Positions 1 to 7,912 of a DNA stretch of 64,000 bases are shown one piece after another. Position 1 is the first letter of the stretch, and each line of letters begins with the position of its first letter. Under the pieces are notes generated by a model. That model ran no database searches. It had not been told where the DNA came from and saw only the letters and a list, made by a program, of their open reading frames with translations. The stretch is from NCBI RefSeq assembly GCF_947072475.1, contig NZ_CAMTIA010000001.1, forward strand, positions 186,001-250,000, given 5' to 3'. This DNA comes from an uncultured Deefgea sp. (lineage in GTDB: Bacteria; Pseudomonadota; Gammaproteobacteria; Burkholderiales; Chitinibacteraceae). Both the position numbers and the translations under genes were made by a program.

Positions 1-752
1 TTGACGATGTGCCAGCTAATCTCGCCCCAAGCCCAAAAATGCACGAGATGACGGCCTTCTTGGATAAAAGTATTTGCCTCTAGGTATTGCCCTCTGGCTA
101 AGGCAAGAAGTGACTTGTAGGTGAATACTTCACCGAGGTATTCCAGATGCTGGATGGTTCGAGTGATGGATTCAGCTTGATTGAGCACCACTTGCGCCGC
201 AGTAAAATCCTCTAGCGCGTATAAATCAGCCACAAGATTAATACACAGTCGAGCTTGCAATTCATGATCGGTTTGCGCGTTGATCCGGCATTCGGCTTGA
301 CGATGGTGGTGCAGTGCATCGGCAAAGCGGCTACAGGCGAAATAGATTTGCCCTAAACCAATATGCGCATTAATCCGGGTTTCATTGGCAAATTGGGCAT
401 TGCCCAAATCCAGACAATCAGACCAATAATCAATCGCCGTGCTGTATTCTCCGAGTGTGTAATGCGCGACGCCCAAATGATGCAATAGATCGCCGCGTTC
501 GGCCTCTAAATCATGGGCCTCGGCGATGACTAAAGCCGGCAGTAAGACGTGACAGCCTTCATGGATTTGGCCAAAAGCAAACAACATGCTCATCTGTTGA
601 TGTAAAGCGGCAATCTGTAGCTGTGGGCTGCAGCCGGTTTTTGCCCGCAGTGCGGCTTCTGTTGCCAGTGCCAGCGAGGCGTTAGGGTCGGTGTAAGTGA
701 GCTGTTTGCTGCGCTCAAGTAGCGCTAGAGCTGGGCTTTCTGATAGATCCAT
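1..752 (-). CDS. TPR-repeat protein, partial (C-terminus beyond window)
   Basis: An open frame reads leftward from an ATG at 752 to the window edge with no stop, giving about 250 residues. The translation is mostly paired helices with TPR-like spacing (for example a segment around LGVAHYTLGEYSTAIDYW and another around LGQIYFACSRFADALHHH). No signal peptide or membrane segment is seen at the N-terminus (MDLSESPALALLERSKQL). The upstream Shine-Dalgarno is weak. In related bacteria such TPR regions often precede a GGDEF diguanylate cyclase or another output domain, but that part is outside the window, so the function is unassigned. The TPR call is by eye. Confidence 0.65.
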   Translation of the reverse strand, partial: MDLSESPALALLERSKQLTYTDPNASLALATEAALRAKTGCSPQLQIAALHQQMSMLFAFGQIHEGCHVLLPALVIAEAHDLEAERGDLLHHLGVAHYTLGEYSTAIDYWSDCLDLGNAQFANETRINAHIGLGQIYFACSRFADALHHHRQAECRINAQTDHELQARLCINLVADLYALEDFTAAQVVLNQAESITRTIQHLEYLGEVFTYKSLLALARGQYLEANTFIQEGRHLVHFWAWGEISWHIV

Positions 753-831
753 TTTGCTGCGCCTGCACAATGCGGACTTCGAGCTTACGCATCGCGCGAA
801 GCGGGATCAAGTTTTTTAGCGACTTTGGTTA

Positions 832-1428
832 TTAATTGTCACTTTCGAGTAAGCGTGTTTGCCCGCGACAGAGTTGATGCAGTTGATTGAGTGTGGTTTC
901 CCGCAGGTGGCGAGGCAGCGTTAAGCTTAGAATCACTTCGGTATTGGTAAAGTCGCTGCTGCCAATATCAATGCTGTGTTGTTGCAAATAGTGGCGAACT
1001 TTATTTTCTTCGGCAAACGGCAACGCCACTTGTAATACATCCATCGGCACGGTCTCGATATATTCAGCGGCCAATAAAGGACGCGCAATCGCCTCGGTAT
1101 AGGCCCGAGTTAATCCACCGGCACCGAGTTTAACCCCGCCAAAGTAACGAATCACCACCGCCAAAACGCCATCTAAATGCTTATGTTGCAAGACTTGCAT
1201 CATCGGCCGCGCGGCGGTGCCCGATGGCTCACCATCGTCAGACATTCCCGATTCGCCACCAGCGAGTAGGGCCCAGCAAACATGTCGCGCTTCGGGGTGT
1301 TGTTGTTTAAAGTCGGCGACCAAGGTCAAAGCGTGGGCGCGATGATCCACCGGAATGACATAACCGATAAAACGACTTTTTTTAATAATGATTTCTGCGT
1401 CAACCGCATTGGCTAGTGTGGTGCTCAT
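832..1428 (-). CDS. yigZ: YigZ/IMPACT family protein (UPF0029)
   Basis: 198 residues, close to the usual length of about 200 for the bacterial YigZ family. The N-terminal IMPACT domain has the family signatures SRFIGY near residue 20, HVCWALLAG near 49, SDDGEPSGTAARP near 63 and VVIRYFGGVKLGAGGL near 91. The C-terminal third is a ferredoxin-like UPF0029 region. The family is linked to translation control in eukaryotes (IMPACT/GCN1) by homology; the biochemical role in bacteria is not settled. The gene stands alone between the TPR gene and the divergent nagD-like gene. Start ATG at 1428. Confidence 0.9.
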   Translation of the reverse strand: MSTTLANAVDAEIIIKKSRFIGYVIPVDHRAHALTLVADFKQQHPEARHVCWALLAGGESGMSDDGEPSGTAARPMMQVLQHKHLDGVLAVVIRYFGGVKLGAGGLTRAYTEAIARPLLAAEYIETVPMDVLQVALPFAEENKVRHYLQQHSIDIGSSDFTNTEVILSLTLPRHLRETTLNQLHQLCRGQTRLLESDN

Positions 1429-1662
1429 GCCAGCATTTTACCCGCCATGCTGGATAAGTCGATCAGTAAAAGTGGGCTTGCCGCGCTGCAATTTGCCGCG
1501 CATGTCGCTTGAACTTGGCCGTTTTTTGTTTGATCTATCGCCAATGATTGGGATATTGAATCGACTGATTGCGTGTTTAGCGCAAAAAAGCCTACTAATC
1601 GAGCTGCGCCTAGCTGCCCCTTGGTGTAGCCTTATTGTTTTTTAATGGTGTGGAGTTGCGCT

Positions 1663-2433
1663 GTGATTAAAAGCATTATTTCTGATATGGATGGCGTAAT
1701 TTATCGCGGCAAGCAAATGATTCCGGGGGCCGATACCTTTGTACAAAAATTGCTTTCGGCTAATGTGCCGTTTTTGTTTTTGACCAATAATGCGTCACAA
1801 ACGCCGCTCGATTTAAAACTCAAAGTGGAAAGCTTGGGCATTCATGGCCTGACCGAAGACAATTTTATTACCAGCGCGATGGCCACCGCGATGTTTTTAC
1901 GTAGCCAAAAAGAAGGTGCCAAAGTGTATGTGATTGGCGGCGGCGGCTTGATTAATGAGCTGTATAACGTTGGGTTTTCGATGTCGGAATCCAATCCCGA
2001 TTATGTGGTGGTCGCCAAATCAACGACGTTTAGTTTTGAGCAACTGAAAAAAGCCGTGCACTTTATCGACCATGGTGCCAAATTTATCGGCACCAATCCC
2101 GATATGATCGACCCCGTTGAGGGCGGCTATGAGCCAGCGGCCGGTACGATTTTGGCGGCAATTTCGGCGGCCACCGGCAAAAAACCGTATATCGTTGGCA
2201 AGCCGAATTCTTTAATGATGATGATCGCCAGTCGTAAATTGGGCGTTCATCCTGAAGAGTGCTTGATGGTCGGCGACCGGATGGACACCGATATTGTCGG
2301 TGGGCTTGAAGCCGGAATGAAAACCGCGCTGGTGCTGTCGGGCGTTACTAAACTCGATATGCTCAACGAATTCCCATATCGCCCTGATTATGTGTTTAAC
2401 GACGTGGGTGAAATTGAGTTTGCTCAGCTGTAA
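1663..2433 (+). CDS. nagD: HAD-IIA family phosphatase, NagD-like
   Basis: HAD superfamily, subfamily IIA. Motif I SDMDGVIY gives the nucleophile Asp and the acid/base Asp, motif II is LTNNAS, the conserved Lys lies in VGKPN and motif IV is MVGDRMDTDIVGG. Family members dephosphorylate small phosphorylated metabolites; E. coli NagD prefers UMP. I chose the GTG at 1663 because GGAG (1652-1655) sits 7 nt upstream and the frame then starts MIKSIISDMDG as in NagD; an in-frame ATG at 1645 would add six residues with no Shine-Dalgarno. Length from 1663 is 256 aa. It is a lone gene ending before a strong hairpin; the true substrate is unknown. Confidence 0.88.
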   Translation: MIKSIISDMDGVIYRGKQMIPGADTFVQKLLSANVPFLFLTNNASQTPLDLKLKVESLGIHGLTEDNFITSAMATAMFLRSQKEGAKVYVIGGGGLINELYNVGFSMSESNPDYVVVAKSTTFSFEQLKKAVHFIDHGAKFIGTNPDMIDPVEGGYEPAAGTILAAISAATGKKPYIVGKPNSLMMMIASRKLGVHPEECLMVGDRMDTDIVGGLEAGMKTALVLSGVTKLDMLNEFPYRPDYVFNDVGEIEFAQL

Positions 2434-2487
2434 TTGCGGGTGGTTTGTTTCGCCGCTGAGTGAAGGCTTTGGCGATCGATGCTGATG

Positions 2488-2518
2488 ACGCCCGCGATGA
2501 GATTTTCATCGCGGGCGT
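2488..2518. terminator. 13-bp hairpin between convergent genes
   Basis: Perfect inverted repeat ACGCCCGCGATGA (2488-2500) / TCATCGCGGGCGT (2506-2518) with a 5-nt loop. It lies between the convergent nagD-like gene and the ABC ATPase gene. There is no T-run on either side, so it may act as a bidirectional RNA-stabilising hairpin rather than a classical intrinsic terminator. Confidence 0.6.
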
Positions 2519-2535
2519 GGCCTAGAGATTAAAAC

Positions 2536-3675
2536 CTAGGCGGCTATTTTTTGCTGCTGGCGCGATGACTGCATATTGCCGGGTTTTAGACGGCGTAGCG
2601 CTTGACCATCGGCATTAAAGACATGAAACGCATTACTTGGCGCGCTAATACTGATTGGCGTGCCGAGTTTGACCTCGCGTTCACCATCGCCGCGAACGAC
2701 AATATCGACGCCATTGGCCAGCGTGAGATATAAGTAGTTAGCTTCGCCCAAATGTTCCACCAAGTTAACGACTCCTACTAGGGGTATACCGCTGTGAGCG
2801 TCTTCAATTAAATGCTCTGCGCGTATACCTACAGTAACTGCATCGCCCACTTGTGCGCCGTCATTGGCTACTAGTGCGGTAATGTCGATGCCGCCTGCCA
2901 AAGTAATTGATAAACCTTCGGGCAAAATTTCTTGTACCACGCCTTTGAGTAAATTCATTTTTGGCGAACCAATAAAGCCCGCGACAAATAAATTTGCCGG
3001 TTGCTGGTAGAGTTCAAGCGGCGTGCCCGCTTGCTGAATATGGCCGCCTTCCATCACCACGATTTTGTCACCGAGCGTCATCGCTTCGATTTGATCATGG
3101 GTAACGTAAATCATCGTGGCGTTTAAATCGCGATGTAATTTAGCGATTTCCAGTCGGGTTTGCACGCGCAATGCGGCGTCAAGATTGGATAGCGGTTCGT
3201 CAAACAGGAATAATTTTGGCTCACGCACAATTGCCCGACCAATTGCCACCCGCTGACGCTGACCGCCGGAGAGTTCGCGCGGTAGTCGTTCGAGCAAATG
3301 ATCAATTTTTAAAATCTTGGCGGCATTTTTAATCCGCACGTCGATTTGCGCTTTGTTTTCACCGGCGATTTTGAGGCCAAACGCCATGTTTTTGTACACG
3401 CTCATATGCGGATACAGCGCATAGCTTTGGAACACCATCGCGATGCCACGCTCGGCCGGAGTCAATTCATTCACCACGGTATCGCCAATCGACAATTCAC
3501 CGCCAGTAATGGATTCCAAGCCGCAAATCATCCGCAGCAGTGTCGATTTACCACAGCCCGAAGGGCCGACCAGCACCACGAACTCGCCGTGCTGTACGTC
3601 TAGATTGATGCCATCCAATACTTTGGCTTTGCCATCGTAGGATTTAGAAAGGTTATTTAGTGTTACGTTTGCCAT
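2536..3675 (-). CDS. ugpC: Sugar ABC transporter ATP-binding protein, UgpC/MalK type
   Basis: 379-residue cytoplasmic ATPase of the CUT1 carbohydrate importer class. Visible motifs are Walker A GPSGCGKST (about residues 37-45), signature LSGGQRQRVAIGRAI, Walker B LFLFDEPLSNLDA and the H-loop YVTHDQIEAMT. The C-terminal 140 residues form the TOBE/regulatory domain typical of UgpC, MalK and MsmX. It is the last gene of the minus-strand importer cluster but is separated from the permease gene by nearly 600 bp of repeats, so it may be transcribed partly on its own. The substrate cannot be read from the ATPase. The symbol refers to family, not to proven glycerol-3-phosphate uptake. Confidence 0.92.
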   Translation of the reverse strand: MANVTLNNLSKSYDGKAKVLDGINLDVQHGEFVVLVGPSGCGKSTLLRMICGLESITGGELSIGDTVVNELTPAERGIAMVFQSYALYPHMSVYKNMAFGLKIAGENKAQIDVRIKNAAKILKIDHLLERLPRELSGGQRQRVAIGRAIVREPKLFLFDEPLSNLDAALRVQTRLEIAKLHRDLNATMIYVTHDQIEAMTLGDKIVVMEGGHIQQAGTPLELYQQPANLFVAGFIGSPKMNLLKGVVQEILPEGLSITLAGGIDITALVANDGAQVGDAVTVGIRAEHLIEDAHSGIPLVGVVNLVEHLGEANYLYLTLANGVDIVVRGDGEREVKLGTPISISAPSNAFHVFNADGQALRRLKPGNMQSSRQQQKIAA

Positions 3676-3724
3676 GGGGCACCTCTTAAAAACAATGATT
3701 TAGGTCGCGCGATGGCGTTAAAAA

Positions 3725-4008
3725 ATCCACCACAGAGGCACAGAGACACAGAGGAAAGAACTGGCTCGCTGTCGTGTTCTGGCCTAGGGGCTGTTGACGT
3801 TTGGTTTGTATATCGTTCTCGATGACGCAAGTTCGAGTTACTCCGTTCAATCTTGTCCACATATCCACCACAGAGGCACAGAGACACAGAGACACAGAGG
3901 AAATAACTGGCTCGCTGTCGTGTTCTGGCCTAGGGGCTGTTGACGTTTGGTTTGTATATCGTTCTCGATGACGCAAGTTTGAATTGCTCCTTTCAATCTG
4001 GTCCACAG
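3725..4008. repeat. 138-bp tandem duplication with CACAGAGGCACAGAG cores
   Basis: Two near-identical consecutive units, with cores starting at 3727 and 3865 (138 bp apart). Each begins with a CCACCACAGAGGCACAGAG core and continues through CCTAGGGGCTGTTGACGTTT (3783 and 3929) to a GGTCCACA-like end. The second core carries one extra GACACA repeat. Small frames across this region encode low-complexity peptides and are not genes. The core is a dispersed repeat that I recall from many environmental bacterial genomes. Confidence 0.85.
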
Positions 4009-4029
4009 GGCACTTTAGAAGCCGCATTA

Positions 4030-4283
4030 GCGTTTTTCTCTGTGTCTCTGTGCCTCTGTGGTGAAGGGTTTTTTACCCACTTATTTCACCGCTCCGCATT
4101 AAGAACTTCAAAAATCGCCTTGCGTTTTTCTCTGTGTCTCCGTGCCTCTGTGGTGAAGGGTTTTTTACCCACCTATTTCACCGCTCAGCGTTAAGAACTT
4201 CAAAAATCGCCTTGCGTTTTTCTCTGTGTCTCCGTGCCTCTGTGGTGCAAGGTTTTTTTACCAAACTTATTTCACCGCTCCCG
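4030..4283. repeat. Three 92-bp tandem copies that include the permease gene 3' end
   Basis: Units start at 4030, 4122 and 4214 (92-bp period). Each holds the inverted core GCGTTTTTCTCTGTGTCTC and then TTATTTCACCGCTC or a close variant. In the third copy that last block is the real 3' end and stop codon of the permease gene (stop complement at 4267-4269). The other copies are therefore relics of duplicated gene end plus adjacent repeat. Together with 3725-4008 this fills the whole gap between permease and ATPase. Confidence 0.85.
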
Positions 4284-5106
4284 AAGTCAGGCCGCGTATC
4301 AGTTGGCGTGAAAAGATGCTGTATAAAATCAGCACTGGAATCACTGCCAGGCTGAGTGCCGCCAAGACGGAGTTCCAGTCGGTGACGTATTGACCAATAA
4401 ATTGCTGCACGCCAAGGGTGACGGTTTGGGTTTCTTCGCCGGGCGCTAAAATCAGCGGGAACCACAAATCGTTCCACACCGGAATCATCGTAAACACCGC
4501 CACAGTCGCTACGGCGGGGCGAATCAGCGGCAGAATCACTTGGAAGAAAATCTTGAATTCACCAACGCCATCACAGCGCGCGGCTTCTTTGAGCTCCTTT
4601 GGAATTTGGGCGATAAATTCGCTCAAAATCATCACCGCCAACGGCAAACCTTGCGCGGTATACACCAGCACCAAGGCGGTGAGGGTGTTGATCAGATTGA
4701 GCTGAACGATGAGCTCCAAAATCGACACCGTACCCAAGCGAATCGGCACCATAATCCCGATCATCATATAAATCGCCAAAATCCGATTGCCACGGAATTT
4801 GTATTCCGACAACGCCCAAGCCGCCATTGCGCCAAACAGCAAAATCAACGCGAGTGAGGCTAGCGTGACGGTCAGGCTATTGCCGAAATACAGCATGAAA
4901 TGCGATTTAGCAATGACCTTCTCGAACCCGCCTAAAAAGAAGGTTTCAGCGGTGGGAAAAGCCAGCGGATTATCAAAAATCGCCGCTTTGGTTTTAAAGG
5001 CATTCATTAAAATTAAAACAATCGGAAATAAAGCCAGCAGCGTGTAGCCACCCAGCATGCAATGCACGCCGAAGGCGGAGAGGGGTTTACAGATATTTTT
5101 TTTCAT
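4267..5106 (-). CDS. Carbohydrate ABC transporter permease, MalG type
   Basis: 279-residue inner-membrane permease with about six hydrophobic helices. The EAA loop that docks on the ATPase is visible as KEAARCDGVGEFKIFFQVILP, as in MalG/UgpE-class proteins. It ends LIRGLTSGAVK. It is downstream of the MalF-type permease gene and separated from it by a repeat-filled 159-bp spacer. It should pair with that permease and the UgpC-like ATPase in one importer. Its 3' end has been partially duplicated downstream as 92-bp repeats. Confidence 0.92.
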   Translation of the reverse strand: MKKNICKPLSAFGVHCMLGGYTLLALFPIVLILMNAFKTKAAIFDNPLAFPTAETFFLGGFEKVIAKSHFMLYFGNSLTVTLASLALILLFGAMAAWALSEYKFRGNRILAIYMMIGIMVPIRLGTVSILELIVQLNLINTLTALVLVYTAQGLPLAVMILSEFIAQIPKELKEAARCDGVGEFKIFFQVILPLIRPAVATVAVFTMIPVWNDLWFPLILAPGEETQTVTLGVQQFIGQYVTDWNSVLAALSLAVIPVLILYSIFSRQLIRGLTSGAVK

Positions 5107-5131
5107 AGAAACCTCGAAATGATAAAACCCG

Positions 5132-5257
5132 ACGCAGAGGCGCAGAGACGCAGAGGAAAAACGAGTAAATCATGTTTAATTTCGATCAAATTATGAGAAT
5201 GAAATGTGTTTTTCTGTCTTTCTCTGCGTCCTCTGTGCCTCTGCGTTGGCCGTTTTT
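5132..5257. repeat. Inverted pair of CGCAGAGGCGCAGAG repeats
   Basis: A forward copy at 5132-5163 (ACGCAGAGGCGCAGAGACGC followed by AGAGG) and an inverted copy at 5209-5257 (containing CCTCTGTGCCTCTGCGTTGG) face each other between the two permease genes. Transcribed RNA could fold into a long stem. It is the same family as the repeats at 3725-4283, with a CGC variant of the CAC core. Confidence 0.75.
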
Positions 5258-5265
5258 TTAACCAA

Positions 5266-6174
5266 TCACAATTCGTAACGCGTTAATTTGCGCTGCACGA
5301 AGTAAAAGTAAGCGCCGACGCCACAGAGGATGACCAGGAACATCAATGTCGCTACTGCTGCGCCCATGGTTGGGCTGCCGATTTGGCTTTGATAACCAAA
5401 GAAGGTGCGGTAAAACAGCGTCCCCAAAATATCGGTACTGTAGTTCGGCCCCGCAATCGCGCCTTTGACCGAGTAAATCAAATCAAAGGCATTAAAGTTG
5501 CCGACATAAGTCAGAATCGTTACCAGCCCTAGCGTGGGTAAAATCAGTGGTAGTTTGATTTCCCAAAAAATACGCCAAGCAGACGCGCCTTCGACGTAGG
5601 CCGCTTCGACGATGTCTTCAGGCACGGCCAGTAGTGCGGCGTAAATCAGCATCATCGGAATGCCGACGAATTGCCAAACCGAAATTAAAGCCAGGGTAAT
5701 CAGCGCTGAGCCTTCTTCACCCAGCCATGGCTGGAAATACGCCCCTAGTCCGACCGCATTGAGTATTGATTCTGAAACGCCCCACAGTGGCGACAAAATC
5801 AGTTGCCAGATGAAACCAATAATCACCACAGAGAGCAGCGTGGGGAGGAAAATAAAAGTGCGATATTGCCGCGCGAACTTGAGCCCTTTGAGCGATAAGA
5901 ATGTCGCTAAGATCAAGCCAATGGGGTTTTGAATCAGTAAATGAATCAAAAAAAACTTAAAGTTATTGCCCATCGCATTCCAGAACGCGCTTGACCAAGC
6001 GGGGTCGGTGAGGATGGTGAAGTAATTGCTAAAGCCCGAAAAATGGGCCACACCCGCGTCATTGGTGGTGTAAAAACCAAGGCGCAAGGTGTCTAGTAAA
6101 GGTAAGGCGCTAAAGACCGAATAAATCAGTACCGCGGGCGCAAGAAATAAAACGATATGCCAGCGTTTCATCAC
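5266..6174 (-). CDS. Sugar ABC transporter permease, MalF type
   Basis: 302-residue inner-membrane permease with a first hydrophobic helix at about residues 7-27 (IVLFLAPAVLIYSVFSALPLL) and about six helices in all. The EAA motif is VEAAYVEGASAWRIFWEIKL. Family: CUT1 permeases such as UgpA/MalF. It follows the binding protein gene after a hairpin with a T-run, an arrangement that commonly lets the binding protein be made in excess. It should act with the MalG-type permease and the UgpC-like ATPase. Confidence 0.92.
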   Translation of the reverse strand: MMKRWHIVLFLAPAVLIYSVFSALPLLDTLRLGFYTTNDAGVAHFSGFSNYFTILTDPAWSSAFWNAMGNNFKFFLIHLLIQNPIGLILATFLSLKGLKFARQYRTFIFLPTLLSVVIIGFIWQLILSPLWGVSESILNAVGLGAYFQPWLGEEGSALITLALISVWQFVGIPMMLIYAALLAVPEDIVEAAYVEGASAWRIFWEIKLPLILPTLGLVTILTYVGNFNAFDLIYSVKGAIAGPNYSTDILGTLFYRTFFGYQSQIGSPTMGAAVATLMFLVILCGVGAYFYFVQRKLTRYEL

Positions 6175-6221
6175 AACTCCAAAAAATCAAAAAAGACGGG
6201 TCAATCACGGTGGATGTCTGT

Positions 6222-6253
6222 GGTGGGTTGTCGCTTACGCTCCGTAACCCACC
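6222..6253. repeat. Dispersed inverted repeat GGTGGGTT...AACCCACC
   Basis: GGTGGGTT (6222-6229) and AACCCACC (6246-6253) flank a GTCGCTTACGCTCCGT centre. I recall similar sequences as common dispersed repeats in proteobacterial genomes. It sits between the binding protein and the first permease gene. Confidence 0.6.
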
Positions 6254-6273
6254 CTACTGGTGTCTTCAGGCAG

Positions 6274-6298
6274 AAAAAAACCGGCGGCACGCCGCCGG
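6274..6298 (-). terminator. Intrinsic terminator/attenuator after binding protein gene
   Basis: On the minus strand a stem CCGGCGGC/GCCGCCGG (6281-6288 and 6291-6298) is followed by seven T residues (complement of 6274-6280). It lies 33 bp after the stop of the binding protein gene and before the permease genes. Partial termination here would explain higher expression of the binding protein. Confidence 0.8.
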
Positions 6299-6330
6299 CT
6301 CAACTCACGCTGGGGTGAGGGGCAAATCGA

Positions 6331-7575
6331 TTATTTTTGCTGCGGGGCGTACCACTTAGCAAAACCGCTTTGGATTTGCACTGCGGCTTCTTTGGGCGCC
6401 ATTTTGCCGTTGAGCACTTGCGAGCTGACATTCCACAATTCGTTTTCCATTGCTGGCGTGCCACGGTTCATGATTTGCGCATTAAGGCGAATGGTTGATT
6501 TGCAGGTTTTGCGCCAATCGAGCATTTGCTTGGCAACAGGGTCTTGCACCGAAATCAGGTGATTCGATAGTGAGAAAAAGCCGGTGACTTTATTGGTGTA
6601 GAGGTCGGCAAACTCTTGTGAACCGAGCCACGCCAAAAATTTATACGCATCGGCTTTATTTTTGGCTTTGGGATTCACGCCCATGCCGATATCGGTGTGA
6701 TCCGAGATATAGCATTGGTCGCCCGCTTTAGCGACAGGCGGCGGGAAGGCACCAAAATCCATGCCTTCTTTATTAAAGTAAGCGATGTCCCAGCTACCGG
6801 CTGGATACACACCGGCTTTGCCCATGGCGAATAAGTTTTGGCTATCGGCATAGGTTTGCGCTGAAGCGCCTTTACCCATCAACGGGCCCATTTTGCTCAG
6901 TTGTTCCCAAGCGGCAACAAATTGTGGATCGGTAAATTTGGCTTTACCAGCGATCAAGGCTTTACGGCCGTCTTCGCCTTTCCAGCTATTAGCACCGACA
7001 TTGGTCAATACCGTTTGGTTGGATTCCCACTGATCGGCTGTACCTAGGGCGATGGGGGTTTTGCCAGCGGCTTTGATTTTTTCCATTGCGGCAAAGAACT
7101 CAGCTTGCGTTTTTGGCACTTGCAAGTTCAGTTCTTTAAAGATTTTTTTATTGTAAAAATAGCCATGAATCACTGAAGCCATTGGCATGCAGTAGGCTGT
7201 TTTGCCATCATCAGTTTGCCATGCCACTTTGGCAGACGCTGGGAAGTTTTCCATGCCGGCTTTGCCGTCGAGTTTTTCTAGCTGACCTTTTTTAAATAAA
7301 TCGAGTGATTTATCAAATGGACGACAAGTGATTAAATCACCAGCAGTACCGCCGGTTAAGCGCGCCGTTAAGCTTGAGTCATATTCAGTCGGGGCGGTTG
7401 GCGTAAATTTGACTTGAATGCCGGGGTTCTTTTTTTGAAATGCTGGAATTAACACTTCTTCCCAGAGGGCCTTATCATCGACCCGCCAAGATTCGATATT
7501 CACAGTGCCTGCTTGGGCGGTTCCTGCTGCCAATAAAGTCGCTAGTAAAAGATGACGTGTGCTGAGCGTGCGCAT
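6331..7575 (-). CDS. ABC transporter sugar-binding protein (family 1)
   Basis: 414-residue periplasmic protein with a signal peptide (MRTLSTRHLLLATLLAAGTAQAG, cleavage after about residue 22). The body is a type 1 extracellular solute-binding protein: NIESWRVDDKALWEEV near the mature N-terminus, YFYNKKIFKELNL near residue 140 and AGSWDIAYFNKEGMDFGAFP near 255. It should capture a sugar or oligosaccharide for the importer encoded next. GAGGA upstream of the ATG (complement near 7586) is a good Shine-Dalgarno. It is not closely like the second binding protein encoded divergently at 7913, which is GtsA-like. The exact substrate is unknown. Confidence 0.92.
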   Translation of the reverse strand: MRTLSTRHLLLATLLAAGTAQAGTVNIESWRVDDKALWEEVLIPAFQKKNPGIQVKFTPTAPTEYDSSLTARLTGGTAGDLITCRPFDKSLDLFKKGQLEKLDGKAGMENFPASAKVAWQTDDGKTAYCMPMASVIHGYFYNKKIFKELNLQVPKTQAEFFAAMEKIKAAGKTPIALGTADQWESNQTVLTNVGANSWKGEDGRKALIAGKAKFTDPQFVAAWEQLSKMGPLMGKGASAQTYADSQNLFAMGKAGVYPAGSWDIAYFNKEGMDFGAFPPPVAKAGDQCYISDHTDIGMGVNPKAKNKADAYKFLAWLGSQEFADLYTNKVTGFFSLSNHLISVQDPVAKQMLDWRKTCKSTIRLNAQIMNRGTPAMENELWNVSSQVLNGKMAPKEAAVQIQSGFAKWYAPQQK

Positions 7576-7912
7576 GCGATTTAATCCTCGTGTGTGTGCC
7601 GTGATCTATTTGTCTCGGTGGCGCTAAATTAGCACCGAGTAATTTGTGACACTAGCGACGAGGATTTTTTGCTCAAATTATGTCGATGTTGTTGAATTTA
7701 TTGGACTACATGACATTGGCTTGAGTTTTGTACGTTACAAAAAATCACAGGACAATGCTCAAAAAACGACAAAATGCTGACAAAACCAGCTTTATCCTAT
7801 GTAATCCCCTGGTTTGGCCAAATTGCATATCGGCATAAAAAGAAATGTTTTATTACGCTTTTCCTTGGAAGCTTACGATATAGTCGACTTAATTCATGGA
7901 GAATTGCGACAG
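7576..7912. promoter_or_regulatory. Divergent regulatory region of importer and sensor operons
   Basis: 337-bp gap between the importer (minus) and sensor (plus) operons; it must hold both promoters. An imperfect palindrome at 7614-7639 (CTCGGTG / CACCGAG around GCTAAATTAGC) is a candidate operator for the response regulator encoded at 9253. GGAG at 7898-7901 is the likely Shine-Dalgarno for the GTG at 7913. No further gene is seen. Confidence 0.45.

Noticed and set aside
1388..1645. 85-codon frame between the yigZ and nagD-like genes
   Set aside because: Begins inside the complementary strand of yigZ, has no Shine-Dalgarno and unlikely composition (Cys, Leu, Arg scattered).
3663..4477. Several overlapping small frames on both strands with Cys/Leu/Ser-rich peptides (SLCLCG-like)
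   Set aside because: They are translations of the CACAGAGG repeats, lack ribosome binding sites and overlap each other.
3725..5257. CRISPR-like array
   Set aside because: The repeats are not evenly spaced with unique spacers, occur in both orientations, and there are no cas genes; they are dispersed and tandem repeats.
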